A DNA stretch of 64,000 nucleotides, taken from positions 1 to 64,000 of the forward strand of contig NZ_CAKKLP010000006.1 in NCBI RefSeq assembly GCF_918698085.1, read 5' to 3'. The DNA comes from Chryseobacterium sp. Bi04 (GTDB lineage: Bacteria > Bacteroidota > Bacteroidia > Flavobacteriales > Weeksellaceae). The number at the start of each line of letters is the position of its first letter. The stretch's first letter is position 1. A program made the translations under genes and the position numbers. Below the pieces are notes generated by a model that was not told where the DNA came from, did not search any database, and saw nothing but the letters and a program-made list of their open reading frames with translations. This document shows positions 7,670 through 16,515 of this stretch, one piece after another.

Positions 7670-9352
7670 CTATTTTTTAACAGTCTTTTTTACGGATTTC
7701 GAAGGCTTAGTTTTAGTTGATGATTTACCGTTATAAAAGTTGGTGTAAGCATATTCTGCAGCTTTTGTCACATCAATAACTCCTCCTGCCTGAGAATAAT
7801 CAGTAAATCCGTTTTCTGTATTGGGATTGCTGCTTTTCACAAGTGATTCTATAACCTGATAAGGTTTAAGATCCGGCATATACGCCAATAAAATGGCTGC
7901 AGCTCCCGCTACAACAGGTGAAGCCATAGAAGTTCCCTGAAGATACTTATATTCGTTTTTAGGAACGGTAGAATAGATTTCTTCTCCCGGAGCAAAAACA
8001 TTGACCATTTTTTTATTATAGTTTGAGAAACTTGCTCTCAATGCATTATTCTTATTGGTACTCGCTCCCACCACAAGAACATTGCTTACGAATGGTTTTT
8101 CATCAGCAACATTTTTAAAATTGGTAGGAAATGCCAGGTGTTCTGCTACATCTTCATTTTCGTTACCGGCAGCTTTTACCAAGAGTACGCCTTTGTCTTC
8201 AGCATATTTAAAAGCATCCCAGACTACATTTTTACCCGGAGAAACAGGTTTTCCAAAGCTCATATTCAGAACTTTAGCCCCGTTATCTACAGCATATCTG
8301 ATGGCATTGGCAACGTCTTTATCTCTTTCATCTCCATTAGGAACTGTTCTTACAGACATAATCTTTGCTACCTTGGAAGCTACACCATACTGAATGACAT
8401 TCCCTTGTGGAAGACCGGCAATAATTCCGGCTACGTGAGTTCCATGCTCTGCATCAGGTCCCTCATAATGGTTGTTACCATAGTTTTTTTGTGAATAGTC
8501 GTCATAGTTATCTCCTACGATTTCTTTTCTTGTATCATAGCTGAGATCATACTGCTTGGATTGTGGAGCGTAATAATCAATAGCTTCTTTCATCTGTTCT
8601 TTGATCAGCTTTTCAAATTCTGCAGAAGATTTCCCTTTGAACTCAGGGCTTTGAGATACCTGGCCCAGCACCTGAAATGCGATAGCATCTTTTTGTTCAG
8701 TAGGTGCTTTAATCGCTGAAATAGTTTCTGCTGTCACGGCTTTCCCCCCAAGTAGTTTTACCATATTCGGGATCAGCTCATTAATCATGGAATACGTCTG
8801 GAAATTCTGTTTTGCCTCTATGCTTTTTTTAGTGAAAAGCTCTTTAGCTTTCATATACATAGCAAAGTCTTCCGGCATTTTAGCCTGATTGGCTTTATTT
8901 TTTGTAGAATCATCCCCTTCAAAAAGCGGCTTATATTTAGCAACAACTCTTGTTACTTCCATATTATCAATATCTACATCACCATTTTTGCCACCGATAA
9001 AGTTCCATCCGTGTATATCATCAATATATCCGTTGCCGTCATCATCTTTTCCGTTACCAGGAACTTCATTAGGGTTTGACCATAGGTTTTTCACCAATCC
9101 AGGGTGATCAACCTGTACGCCACTGTCTAAAACCCCTACTACAACAGTTTTAGGTTTTAAACCTTTAGACTCTAAATATTTATAGGCGTTCGCCGTGTTC
9201 ACACCATATACTTTTGAAGTGGAAAAATCTTTATGATACCATGTCATCAGATCTTTATCCTCTTTCGGATCAATACTTTTAGCGCTAGACTCCTGTGCAT
9301 AAGAGAAACTAAAACCTGCTAAAAAAACAGCAGCTAATAATACCTTTTTCAT
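7670..9352 (-). CDS. secreted S8-family serine protease
   Basis: 560 aa from the ATG at 9352, chosen because MKKVLLAAVFLAGFSFSYA is a clear signal peptide; an in-frame upstream ATG at 9385 would put 11 polar residues before it. The subtilisin triad is complete: Asp76 (VLDSGV), His303 (HGTHVAG), Ser475 (GTSMASP), with oxyanion Asn397. About 227 residues separate Asp and His, against about 30 in subtilisin, so there is a large, mostly helical charged insertion. The C-terminus is Lys/Ser/Thr-rich with no T9SS sorting domain. Probably periplasmic or exported; own terminator. Confidence 0.9.
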   Translation of the reverse strand: MKKVLLAAVFLAGFSFSYAQESSAKSIDPKEDKDLMTWYHKDFSTSKVYGVNTANAYKYLESKGLKPKTVVVGVLDSGVQVDHPGLVKNLWSNPNEVPGNGKDDDGNGYIDDIHGWNFIGGKNGDVDIDNMEVTRVVAKYKPLFEGDDSTKNKANQAKMPEDFAMYMKAKELFTKKSIEAKQNFQTYSMINELIPNMVKLLGGKAVTAETISAIKAPTEQKDAIAFQVLGQVSQSPEFKGKSSAEFEKLIKEQMKEAIDYYAPQSKQYDLSYDTRKEIVGDNYDDYSQKNYGNNHYEGPDAEHGTHVAGIIAGLPQGNVIQYGVASKVAKIMSVRTVPNGDERDKDVANAIRYAVDNGAKVLNMSFGKPVSPGKNVVWDAFKYAEDKGVLLVKAAGNENEDVAEHLAFPTNFKNVADEKPFVSNVLVVGASTNKNNALRASFSNYNKKMVNVFAPGEEIYSTVPKNEYKYLQGTSMASPVVAGAAAILLAYMPDLKPYQVIESLVKSSNPNTENGFTDYSQAGGVIDVTKAAEYAYTNFYNGKSSTKTKPSKSVKKTVKK

Positions 9353-9418
9353 ATGTTGATATTTATTTTTTCTAAAGTCATACAACCGTCATCTTCATTT
9401 ACCTTCCGGCAATTTGCA

Positions 9419-10042
9419 TTAATACGATTGTTTAATACTCTTTAAATAAGTAAGAGATTCCGGCCCTTTGTTACAAATAAGATCCAGGACGGATAAATCT
9501 TTCAAAAACCCGAATTTATCTGAGAATGTCTGGTAATATTCTTCCATTTCAAATTCGGAAGGATGTTTTGCCGAGAACTTTTCTCTGAAATTAATGCTTT
9601 CAGGATTTTTGATATATTCTTCATTCAAAGAGTGTGCCTTTTCTGTTTTAAGTATCTCTTGGATCACCTCTAACCCCTTAAGGTTAAAATCGAGAAGGAA
9701 CTTTTCTTTCAGATCAAATATTTTTCTCAGTTTATCTTCATAGTATTCAAAATAGGGGGAACTTTGATACGCAGTCTTGATGGACTTCCAGTGAAGATTT
9801 CTAAAGTCTTCCCTGTAGGAGATCTCCATATCTTTCATTTCTCTTTTCCCATTATGGTTCATCGGGATAATCAGTGACAGTTTCCCATTAGCCCCATAAA
9901 TATTGGCTCTGTTTCTATACGTCTGCTTTGGAAAATTTTCAAACTGTTCAAATACAACTTCATTTTCAGCCTCTAAAAACACTGAAAACCATGACACCGG
10001 CGGCAGATAAAATACCGGCAATAAAACATTCTTCATATTCAT
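9419..10042 (-). CDS. WbqC-family protein
   Basis: 207 aa. The N-terminal VLLPVFYLPPVSWF and the segment TYRNRANIYGANGKLSLIIP are the signature of the WbqC-like family, which occurs in surface polysaccharide loci and is thought to act in sugar modification, although the reaction is not established. No signal peptide is present. Position directly downstream of lepB is the usual arrangement in Flavobacteriia. Confidence 0.88.
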   Translation of the reverse strand: MNMKNVLLPVFYLPPVSWFSVFLEAENEVVFEQFENFPKQTYRNRANIYGANGKLSLIIPMNHNGKREMKDMEISYREDFRNLHWKSIKTAYQSSPYFEYYEDKLRKIFDLKEKFLLDFNLKGLEVIQEILKTEKAHSLNEEYIKNPESINFREKFSAKHPSEFEMEEYYQTFSDKFGFLKDLSVLDLICNKGPESLTYLKSIKQSY

Positions 10043-10099
10043 AATGCAAAAATGAAGTATTTTTTCAAATACTTCATTCTATTTTAAGTTTAATTTTAT

Positions 10100-11749
10100 T
10101 TATAACTCGTCTTCAGTTTTGTTCTTTCTGAATAATTTCACGAAATATTCCCACCCGAAGAATAATATTAAAATCATTGCTGCAATCCACCAGTATGAAG
10201 TTTTATTGGCTTCTCCGGTATTGGTTGCTTTAAACATTCTATCCCAACGAACCTTGAATGGTGCTTGATACGTAGAGCTGCTGTCTGAGAAAGCTCCCTG
10301 AAGGCTCATCCATGTAAACATTGGTTTTCCGACAATATTTTCTTCCGGAACGAATCCAAAGAATCTTGCGTCTAGCGAAGCATCTCTGTTATCTCCTACC
10401 ATCATATAGTAATCCTGCTGGATGGTATATTGATTGGTTTCTTTTCCGTTGATAAAAATCTTTCCGTTCTTTTTTTCCAAGCTGTTGTGCTCATATTCTG
10501 AAATGATCCATTGGAACATAGGAAGTGTCTCGTTATTGATCGCTACTACATCTCCTTTTTTAGGAATTCTTACCGGCCCATACCAGTCGGCATTCCATGG
10601 TTTGTTGATAGGAAAAATAGACTGTGTAGTATCAATTTTTGTTTTAAGTTCATCCTTATAATATACTGCGGCTTCTCCTTTTGCAGAAACATCTTCCTTC
10701 ATATCAATTACCTGAGGAAGTTCTTTGATTTCTTTAGCCGTTTTATCTGTCAGTCCCTGGAAAGCATAAAGGTATCCTCCGTTATTCTGCTGTAATTCCT
10801 GAACCGGCAAGAAACCATACGCCTTATATAAAGCCGGAATGTCCAATTGGCTTCCAGTGGTTACGATATATCTGTGCTGTATTTCCTGGTCTCCTAAAAT
10901 AGTTTCAGGTTTCCCATTGACAAAAAGCCTTCCGGCTCTCATTTCGAAAGTATCTCCTGCTGTAGCCACACATCTCTTTACATAAGGGTCTTTTCTGTCT
11001 ATTGCAGTATGCACAGAGTCACGGGGATAGTTGAATACAACTACATCATTTTTTTGTGGCTTATTAAACTGCAGAATTCTTGTATAAGGTAATTTTACCC
11101 CGTCTACATAAGATTTTGGATCATCCTTTGGATTTCCTTTTTGTCCTGTATCTGTAATGGTTCCCTGAAGGAAAGGTATTGCTAAAGGACGCATTGGAAG
11201 CCTGTATCCATAGCTCCATTTATTTACGAAAAGGAAGTCACCTACCAATAGTGTTCTTTCCATCGAGCCTGTAGGAATTCCGAAAGGCTGGGTTACAAAA
11301 ACGTGGATGATGGTTGCAAAAACCACGGCGAAAGTAATAGATCCCAAAAATGTATCTTTCTTTTTATCGCTTTTTTCTTCGTCTGTAAGAAACAGGTCAT
11401 TGGCATTTTCGTCTTCAAGTTCTGTATCTTTAGAATAGTTTACCGTAGCCATATAGATAAACGGCAGGATCACTGTAAGGATCTGGTCCTTGAAAAGAGT
11501 TTTCCCGAACTTCTTCATTAAGTAAAGATGAAAAACAGACATCATAATAGGACCTACAATTGGCATATAAGACAAAATTGCCCACCATTTCGGATGTTTT
11601 GTTTCTTTAAGAATAATGAAATAATTATAGAAGGGTATAAATGCTAATAAAGGGCTGTACCCCATTTTTTTAAACAGCTTCCATGTTGAAATCCCCATTA
11701 ATATGGATAAAATGAGAACATATACTGTATAAGTTAAAAAATAATTCAT
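10100..11749 (-). CDS. lepB: signal peptidase I
   Basis: 549 aa inner-membrane protease that removes signal peptides from exported proteins. Catalytic Ser162 is in GIPTGSMERTLLVGD and Lys258 is in YVKRCVATAGD; the late box is MVGDNRDASLDARFFGFVP. It is about twice the length of typical LepB: about 100 residues of extra N-terminal hydrophobic segments, an insertion between boxes, and a C-terminal membrane anchor (ILILFFGWEYFVKLF). This enlarged form is usual in Bacteroidota. It lies between dapB and the WbqC gene. Confidence 0.95.
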   Translation of the reverse strand: MNYFLTYTVYVLILSILMGISTWKLFKKMGYSPLLAFIPFYNYFIILKETKHPKWWAILSYMPIVGPIMMSVFHLYLMKKFGKTLFKDQILTVILPFIYMATVNYSKDTELEDENANDLFLTDEEKSDKKKDTFLGSITFAVVFATIIHVFVTQPFGIPTGSMERTLLVGDFLFVNKWSYGYRLPMRPLAIPFLQGTITDTGQKGNPKDDPKSYVDGVKLPYTRILQFNKPQKNDVVVFNYPRDSVHTAIDRKDPYVKRCVATAGDTFEMRAGRLFVNGKPETILGDQEIQHRYIVTTGSQLDIPALYKAYGFLPVQELQQNNGGYLYAFQGLTDKTAKEIKELPQVIDMKEDVSAKGEAAVYYKDELKTKIDTTQSIFPINKPWNADWYGPVRIPKKGDVVAINNETLPMFQWIISEYEHNSLEKKNGKIFINGKETNQYTIQQDYYMMVGDNRDASLDARFFGFVPEENIVGKPMFTWMSLQGAFSDSSSTYQAPFKVRWDRMFKATNTGEANKTSYWWIAAMILILFFGWEYFVKLFRKNKTEDEL

Positions 11750-11881
11750 AAATTTTTTTGCCTATTCTGATAATATAAATGATAAAATGATGAGTAATAA
11801 ATGATCACAGCTTTTCCGCTATTTACAATTCACTATTCATCATTTCTGTTATTTGTCGCAATTTAAAGAATTTGTTACAAA

Positions 11882-12583
11882 TTAAAGCCCTAAAACGTCT
11901 TTCATTGCAAAATTCCCTTTCTTGTCTTTAATCCACTCTGCAGCTACTACTGCGCCTAATGCAAATCCGTTTCTGTTAAAAGCCGTATGCTTAATCTCAA
12001 TTTCATCTACTTCACTTCTGTAAAACACACTATGGGTTCCCGGCACTTCATCTTCACGTACCGCAAAAATCCCAAGCTGGTCTCCCTGAGTTTCTTCCAG
12101 TTTCCATGCTTCAAATTTCGGGTTGTTTTTAATAATACCTTCTGCAATGGAAATAGCCGTTCCGCTGGGTGCATCTTTTTTATGGATATGATGAATTTCC
12201 TCAAGCTGACAAGAGTATTCATCAACGTTTTTCATGAGATCGGCAAGCTTTTTGTTTAAAGCAAAGAATAAGTTTACTCCTAAGCTAAAGTTTGAACCGT
12301 ATAAGAATGCTGTTCCGTTTTCAACAGCTAATTTTTCTATTTCCTCTTTTTTCTCCAGCCATCCTGTCGTTCCGCAGATGACAGGAATTCTATTTTCAAG
12401 ACAGGCTTTAATGTTATCAAAAGCAACTTCCGGAAGGGAAAACTCAATGACAACATCAGGATGATTAAGATTTTCAGCAGTTGGAGTTTCCTTAAGGCGG
12501 GCCACTACTTCATTACCTCTTTTTTGTGCGATCTCATCAATGATCTTCCCCATTTTGCCATAGCCAACTAATGCTATTCTCAT
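11882..12583 (-). CDS. dapB: 4-hydroxy-tetrahydrodipicolinate reductase
   Basis: 233 aa. NAD(P)H-binding VGYGKMGK at the N-terminus, SNFSLGVN before the substrate domain, and the catalytic signature EIHHIHKKDAPSGTA. It reduces the cyclic dehydration product of HTPA in the diaminopimelate/lysine pathway. It is slightly shorter than the E. coli enzyme (about 270 aa), as is common for Bacteroidota DapB. It is part of the parA-parB-DUF5683-dapB-lepB-wbqC neighbourhood. Confidence 0.95.
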   Translation of the reverse strand: MRIALVGYGKMGKIIDEIAQKRGNEVVARLKETPTAENLNHPDVVIEFSLPEVAFDNIKACLENRIPVICGTTGWLEKKEEIEKLAVENGTAFLYGSNFSLGVNLFFALNKKLADLMKNVDEYSCQLEEIHHIHKKDAPSGTAISIAEGIIKNNPKFEAWKLEETQGDQLGIFAVREDEVPGTHSVFYRSEVDEIEIKHTAFNRNGFALGAVVAAEWIKDKKGNFAMKDVLGL

Positions 12584-12649
12584 ACTGTTATTTTTGTTTT
12601 ATAATTGACCATAATAGCCATATCAGCTTTATGGTATACTTTTTTTGTA

Positions 12650-13291
12650 TTAAAATCTGTAGCTTAAACTCAATCCTGTTTTCGGCTGATCATAACCATA
12701 CTGATCCTGAATAACAGCCGGTTTAAAGGATAAATCCGGGTCATGTCTGCTTTCATAAAGATGGGCATCTACTACGGCATCTACAATATTAAGGATATAA
12801 ATTAGTCCTGTAATAGCAATAGCATAATCCCTTTGTCTTTTTGCTCTGTCCTGAACATTTCCCAAGGCCTTTTTATCCAGCCACGGATGGGTATCTACAA
12901 ATTCGTTAGGCGTCCCGTTGAGCTTAGCAATATAATACTCACGGTATTTTTTATACTGGTTGTCATTCCATACGGCAATACCTACTCCGGCTCCTACTGC
13001 TCCCCATACAATTGGAATTTTCCAGTATTTTTTATTGTAGTACTGGCCTAGCCCCGGGAACACGGCTGAATACAATCCGGCTCTGGTAGGGTTCAATTTC
13101 AGTGTCTTTTTGGTTGGTCCATTGGCTTTCTCCAGATCCTCAATGATCTTAGCTTCAGTTTTCCCAGGTTTTACAACAGGGGGTATTTCGGCTTTTGGAG
13201 GACTTTGTAACCGAACAGTATCAATAGGGCCGACTTGTGAATAAGCCAGCACCGTAAGATTCAGGAAAAATGTGAAAAATATTTTCTTCAT
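12650..13291 (-). CDS. DUF5683 domain protein
   Basis: 213 aa with an N-terminal signal peptide (FFTFFLNLTVLAYSQ). The core, PTRAGLYSAVFPGLGQYYNKKYW followed by a Gly-rich hydrophobic segment (GAVGAGVGIAVW) and a second one (ALAITGLIYILNIVDAVV-like), is the DUF5683 domain. Its job is unknown. Its ATG overlaps the parB stop by one base, so expression is coupled to parAB, and the context suggests a link to envelope or cell-cycle housekeeping. Confidence 0.85.
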   Translation of the reverse strand: MKKIFFTFFLNLTVLAYSQVGPIDTVRLQSPPKAEIPPVVKPGKTEAKIIEDLEKANGPTKKTLKLNPTRAGLYSAVFPGLGQYYNKKYWKIPIVWGAVGAGVGIAVWNDNQYKKYREYYIAKLNGTPNEFVDTHPWLDKKALGNVQDRAKRQRDYAIAITGLIYILNIVDAVVDAHLYESRHDPDLSFKPAVIQDQYGYDQPKTGLSLSYRF

Positions 13292-14181
13292 TATTTAATA
13301 TGGGACAAAATATATTCCAATTCTTCTTCATTTTTGAAGTCCAGAACAATTTTACCTTTTTTACCGTTTCCAGAAGCTTTGATTTCTACTTTTACATCAA
13401 GGATATCAGCAATGGTCTTCTGGGCTCTTTTATAATTATTGGAAAGCTCTGCAGTTACTTTTTTCGCTGCCGGAGATTTTGGATTCTTCAATGCTGTTGC
13501 AGCCTGCTCAGCCTGACGCACATTTAATTTTTCTTTGATGATCAAATCAAACAGGATCTGCTGATTTTCTTCATTTTCAAGACTGATGATCGCTCTCCCA
13601 TGTCCTGCAGAAATTTCACCACTTCTGATGGCATTCTGAATATCCGGATTCAGCCTCAGCAATCTGATGGAATTGGTAATGGTACTTCTATCCTTTCCAA
13701 TTCTCTGGCTAAGGTTTTCCTGAGTAAGGCCAATTTCTTCTAAAAGCCTTTGATAAGTTAAGGCTATTTCTATGGCATCAAGGTCTTCTCTCTGGATATT
13801 TTCAACAAGAGCCATCTCAAGAAGCTCCTGGTCATTAACTAAACGGATATATGCAGGAATAGTTGTTAACCCGGCAATTTTAGTTGCTCTGTAACGTCTT
13901 TCCCCGGATATGATCTCAAACTTTTCGCCATCTTTTCTTAAGGTAACCGGTTGAATTACGCCTAAATTTTTGATAGACTGGGCCAGTTCATTTAATGCTT
14001 TTTCATCAAAATAAGTTCTTGGCTGTGTCGGGTTTGGGTAAATATCCTCAAGTGCTACTTCTACAATATTTCCAACAAACTTATCTGCTCCTTCATCCGT
14101 AGCAGAATTGACACTCGCTTTGGATTCAGCACTTAAAATGGCTCCTAAACCACGTCCCATAGCTCTTTTCTTGTCCTTCAT
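13291..14181 (-). CDS. parB: chromosome-partitioning protein ParB
   Basis: 296 aa. N-terminal ParB/Srx domain with PNPTQPRTYFDEKAL and the CTP-binding boxes (GERRYRA; ENIQREDLDAIEIA), central HTH (LTQENLSQRIGKDRSTITNSIRLL), and a C-terminal dimerisation domain. It loads on parS as a sliding CTP-gated clamp and works with ParA. It begins MGRGLGAIL after a short Lys-rich stretch. I did not find a canonical TGTTTCACGTGAAACA-type parS in this window by eye. Confidence 0.96.
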   Translation of the reverse strand: MKDKKRAMGRGLGAILSAESKASVNSATDEGADKFVGNIVEVALEDIYPNPTQPRTYFDEKALNELAQSIKNLGVIQPVTLRKDGEKFEIISGERRYRATKIAGLTTIPAYIRLVNDQELLEMALVENIQREDLDAIEIALTYQRLLEEIGLTQENLSQRIGKDRSTITNSIRLLRLNPDIQNAIRSGEISAGHGRAIISLENEENQQILFDLIIKEKLNVRQAEQAATALKNPKSPAAKKVTAELSNNYKRAQKTIADILDVKVEIKASGNGKKGKIVLDFKNEEELEYILSHIK

Positions 14182-14249
14182 AGATATAATTGATAAATGA
14201 TGTTTGATAAGTGATGACCAGCATTACTTAGGGTCCATTTATTATTAAT

Positions 14250-15023
14250 TTAATTTTTTATTAAATTTTCGTTTCTCAAAAGAACTTCTTCAGCCAACTG
14301 AATGTACTGAACGGCTCCTTTACTTTCAGCATCATAATTAAGGATACTTTCTCCAAAACTTGGAGCTTCACTCAATCGTACATTTCTGCTGATAATGGTT
14401 TCAAAAACCATTTCCGGGAAGTGTAAGTTCACTTCTTCCACAACCTGGTTTGATAATCTCAATCTGCTGTCATACATTGTCAGAAGAAGACCTTCTATAT
14501 CAAGATCTTTATTGTGGATCTTCTGAACGTTTTTAACGGTATTCAGAAGTTTTCCCAATCCTTCTAATGCAAAATACTCACACTGGATAGGAATAATCAC
14601 TGAATCTGCAGCGGTAAGGGCATTCACGGTGATGAGCCCTAAACTTGGTGCACAATCGATGATAATGTAGTCATAATCATCTCTCACACTTGCCAATGCT
14701 TTTTTCAGCATATACTCACGATCTACTTTGTCTACCAATTCAATTTCTGCTGCTACCAGGTCAATATGTGACGGAACAATATCCAGATTCGGAGTTGCTG
14801 TTCTTTTGATACAGGCTCTTGTATCTGCACTATGCTCCAGTAGATTGTAGGTAGAATACTGAACATCTTCCACTCCCAGCCCGGACGTTGCATTTGCCTG
14901 GGGATCAGCGTCGATGATTAATATTTTTTTCTCCAATACTCCTAATGCTGCTGCTAAGTTTACAGCGGTGGTTGTTTTTCCAACTCCCCCTTTTTGATTA
15001 GCAATACCTATGATTTTTGCCAT
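14250..15023 (-). CDS. parA: chromosome-partitioning ATPase ParA (Soj-like)
   Basis: 257 aa from the ATG at 15023, which gives the family's usual start MAKIIGIANQKGGVGKTTT; an ATG seven codons upstream (15044) is possible. The deviant Walker A is KGGVGKTT, Walker A' is IIDADPQ and Walker B is YIIIDCAPS. It forms ATP-dependent DNA-bound dimers that move ParB-parS complexes. It is upstream of parB with a 68-nt gap containing low-complexity TGATAAATGATG sequence. Confidence 0.96.
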   Translation of the reverse strand: MAKIIGIANQKGGVGKTTTAVNLAAALGVLEKKILIIDADPQANATSGLGVEDVQYSTYNLLEHSADTRACIKRTATPNLDIVPSHIDLVAAEIELVDKVDREYMLKKALASVRDDYDYIIIDCAPSLGLITVNALTAADSVIIPIQCEYFALEGLGKLLNTVKNVQKIHNKDLDIEGLLLTMYDSRLRLSNQVVEEVNLHFPEMVFETIISRNVRLSEAPSFGESILNYDAESKGAVQYIQLAEEVLLRNENLIKN

Positions 15024-15095
15024 TATTAGAACTTTAAGTTTCAAAAATACACTTTTTTCTTTGCTCCCGATGAATGGCTAAAATCAAAATTGAGT

Positions 15096-15120
15096 TAAAA
15101 TACTGTTAATAAGTATTTTA
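15096..15120. repeat. inverted repeat between tonB and parA
   Basis: TAAAATACT (15096-15104) and AGTATTTTA (15112-15120) form a perfect 9-bp inverted repeat with a 7-base loop. It lies 73 nt or more upstream of parA and could be an operator or part of the parA leader; there is no direct evidence for either. Confidence 0.4.
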
Positions 15121-15124
15121 GCGA

Positions 15125-15163
15125 TTAAAAAAATTATCCACAAAAAAAAATCTTTGTGGATAA
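15125..15163 (-). terminator. terminator after tonB, made of two inverted DnaA-box sequences
   Basis: TTATCCACAAA (15134-15144) and TTTGTGGATAA (15153-15163) form an 11-bp stem followed on the minus strand by seven T's, a good Rho-independent terminator for tonB. Each arm also contains a perfect DnaA box, TTATCCACA, in opposite orientation. Confidence 0.75.
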
Positions 15164-15190
15164 CTATTTAAAATTCGTTTTCTATGGTGA

Positions 15191-16033
15191 TTAATCAAAC
15201 TTCATTGAGATGGGAAATTTGAAATAACTTCTTACGGATTCTCCTTTTTTATTTTTTGCAGGAATCCATTTCCCATTTTTAGAAATTGATTTAATTGTTC
15301 TTATTGCTTCATTGTTAAAATCCGCATTGGTTCCATTAGCTTTTACCCCTGATATTGTTCCGTCCATTTCTACGATAAAGGTAATTGTAGTTTTCATTAC
15401 ATCTTCTGCTTCAAATCCTGAGCTGTCGAAGTTGTTCATTACCTTGTTTCGGAATGAATCTATCCCACCCAGGAAGTTAGCTTCTACACTCAGTTCCGTT
15501 TCAATTTTTTTAGGATCTGTTTTTTCTACTACCGTCTCTGTTTTTATTGAAGGTCCGGTTCCTCCTCCGATAACCTGAGGGACAATCGGAACATATGATG
15601 TAGTTTCCGTTTCTTTTCCCTGTGAAGTTTGTACACTTGCTACTGCATTTACTTTGTCTACCTCCTCCGTTTTTTCATTTCTTACCACTGCTTTAGGCTC
15701 CGGTAATCTGTTATCATAAGTTTTTACACTAGGAGGCGGAGTCGCCGGTTTTACAATTTGTGTAGGTGGTGGATCTTTCTCTGGAGTTTGAACAACCTTA
15801 ATTATTCTTCTTCCATCATCAGTTGTTCTAGCCACCACTGTATCTGAATTAAATGCAGAGATTACAAACGGGGTAATGGACACAGCTGCCAGCAGACTTA
15901 CTCCTACAAAAAGGGCTTTGGTTAATATTCTATCTGATTCGTTTCTTAATGCATAAGCGCCGTATTCTTTATTTCGGTGCTCAAAAAGAACTTCGTTGAA
16001 GCGAAATTCCTGGTTTTGGTTCAGTTGTTTCAT
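15191..16033 (-). CDS. energy transducer TonB
   Basis: 280 aa from the ATG at 16033 (a GTG directly before it is also in frame). A cytoplasmic start with FEHRNKEYGAYALRNE is typical of Bacteroidota TonB, followed by one membrane segment near residues 40-60, a Pro/Val/Lys-rich periplasmic linker (TPEKDPPPTQIVKPATPPPS), and a C-terminal TonB domain ending in YFKFPISMKFD. It couples the proton gradient to outer-membrane TonB-dependent transporters. No exbB/exbD adjoins it. It is followed by its own terminator. Confidence 0.93.
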   Translation of the reverse strand: MKQLNQNQEFRFNEVLFEHRNKEYGAYALRNESDRILTKALFVGVSLLAAVSITPFVISAFNSDTVVARTTDDGRRIIKVVQTPEKDPPPTQIVKPATPPPSVKTYDNRLPEPKAVVRNEKTEEVDKVNAVASVQTSQGKETETTSYVPIVPQVIGGGTGPSIKTETVVEKTDPKKIETELSVEANFLGGIDSFRNKVMNNFDSSGFEAEDVMKTTITFIVEMDGTISGVKANGTNADFNNEAIRTIKSISKNGKWIPAKNKKGESVRSYFKFPISMKFD

Positions 16034-16515
16034 CACAATCTATTTAAACTGTTAATCATTATTAATTCATTAATTCTTACCGATAAGCATTAATACGATA
16101 TCAAAATATCTGCCAAAAAATTATCAAAACAATATAATTTTAAAAAAAATTATGACAATATTCAATTTTAACATTTTCCAAATATTGTAATTGTTTAAAA
16201 ACAGCGGTAAAACATATTCTATTTAAGAAAGAAACATCAGGAGAAGAATTAATGTGCATAGTAATCCCGGAGAATTGATTATGATGGTGATATATAATGT
16301 TTAAAGGCAAAAAATAAAGCCCTGTATTGAATGCAGCACCAGATACCATAAATAAAATGAGCAGTGAATTAGTGCTCCCTCTTCAATTCAATATTATGGT
16401 AATGGCCGATTCATTTTACAACAGTATCCGGCAGCGTTCAAATATTTTCGATTTTTTTAAACAAAAAAAAGAGACCATCAATGACAGTCTCTTGTTATTT
16501 TATTTTCTAAATATA
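16034..16515. other. intergenic region between purA and tonB
   Basis: This 480-bp AT-rich stretch holds the purA terminator and presumably the tonB promoter. Short open frames exist on both strands, but none has a recognisable product, start context or family. Confidence 0.5.
16462..16493 (-). terminator. terminator after purA
   Basis: AAGAGAC (16469-16475) pairs with GTCTCTT (16487-16493), followed on the minus strand by eight T's. Confidence 0.85.

Noticed and set aside
13291..15060. parS site near parAB
   Set aside because: I looked for a TGTTTCACGTGAAACA-like palindrome near the genes and saw none; a motif scan would be needed to settle it.
15125..15163. Replication origin
   Set aside because: Only two DnaA boxes, forming a good terminator, with no AT-rich unwinding array or further boxes; not enough to call oriC.
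16140..16349. 69-codon minus-strand frame between purA and tonB
   Set aside because: No family resemblance and no start context; it is in an AT-rich spacer where chance frames of this length are expected.
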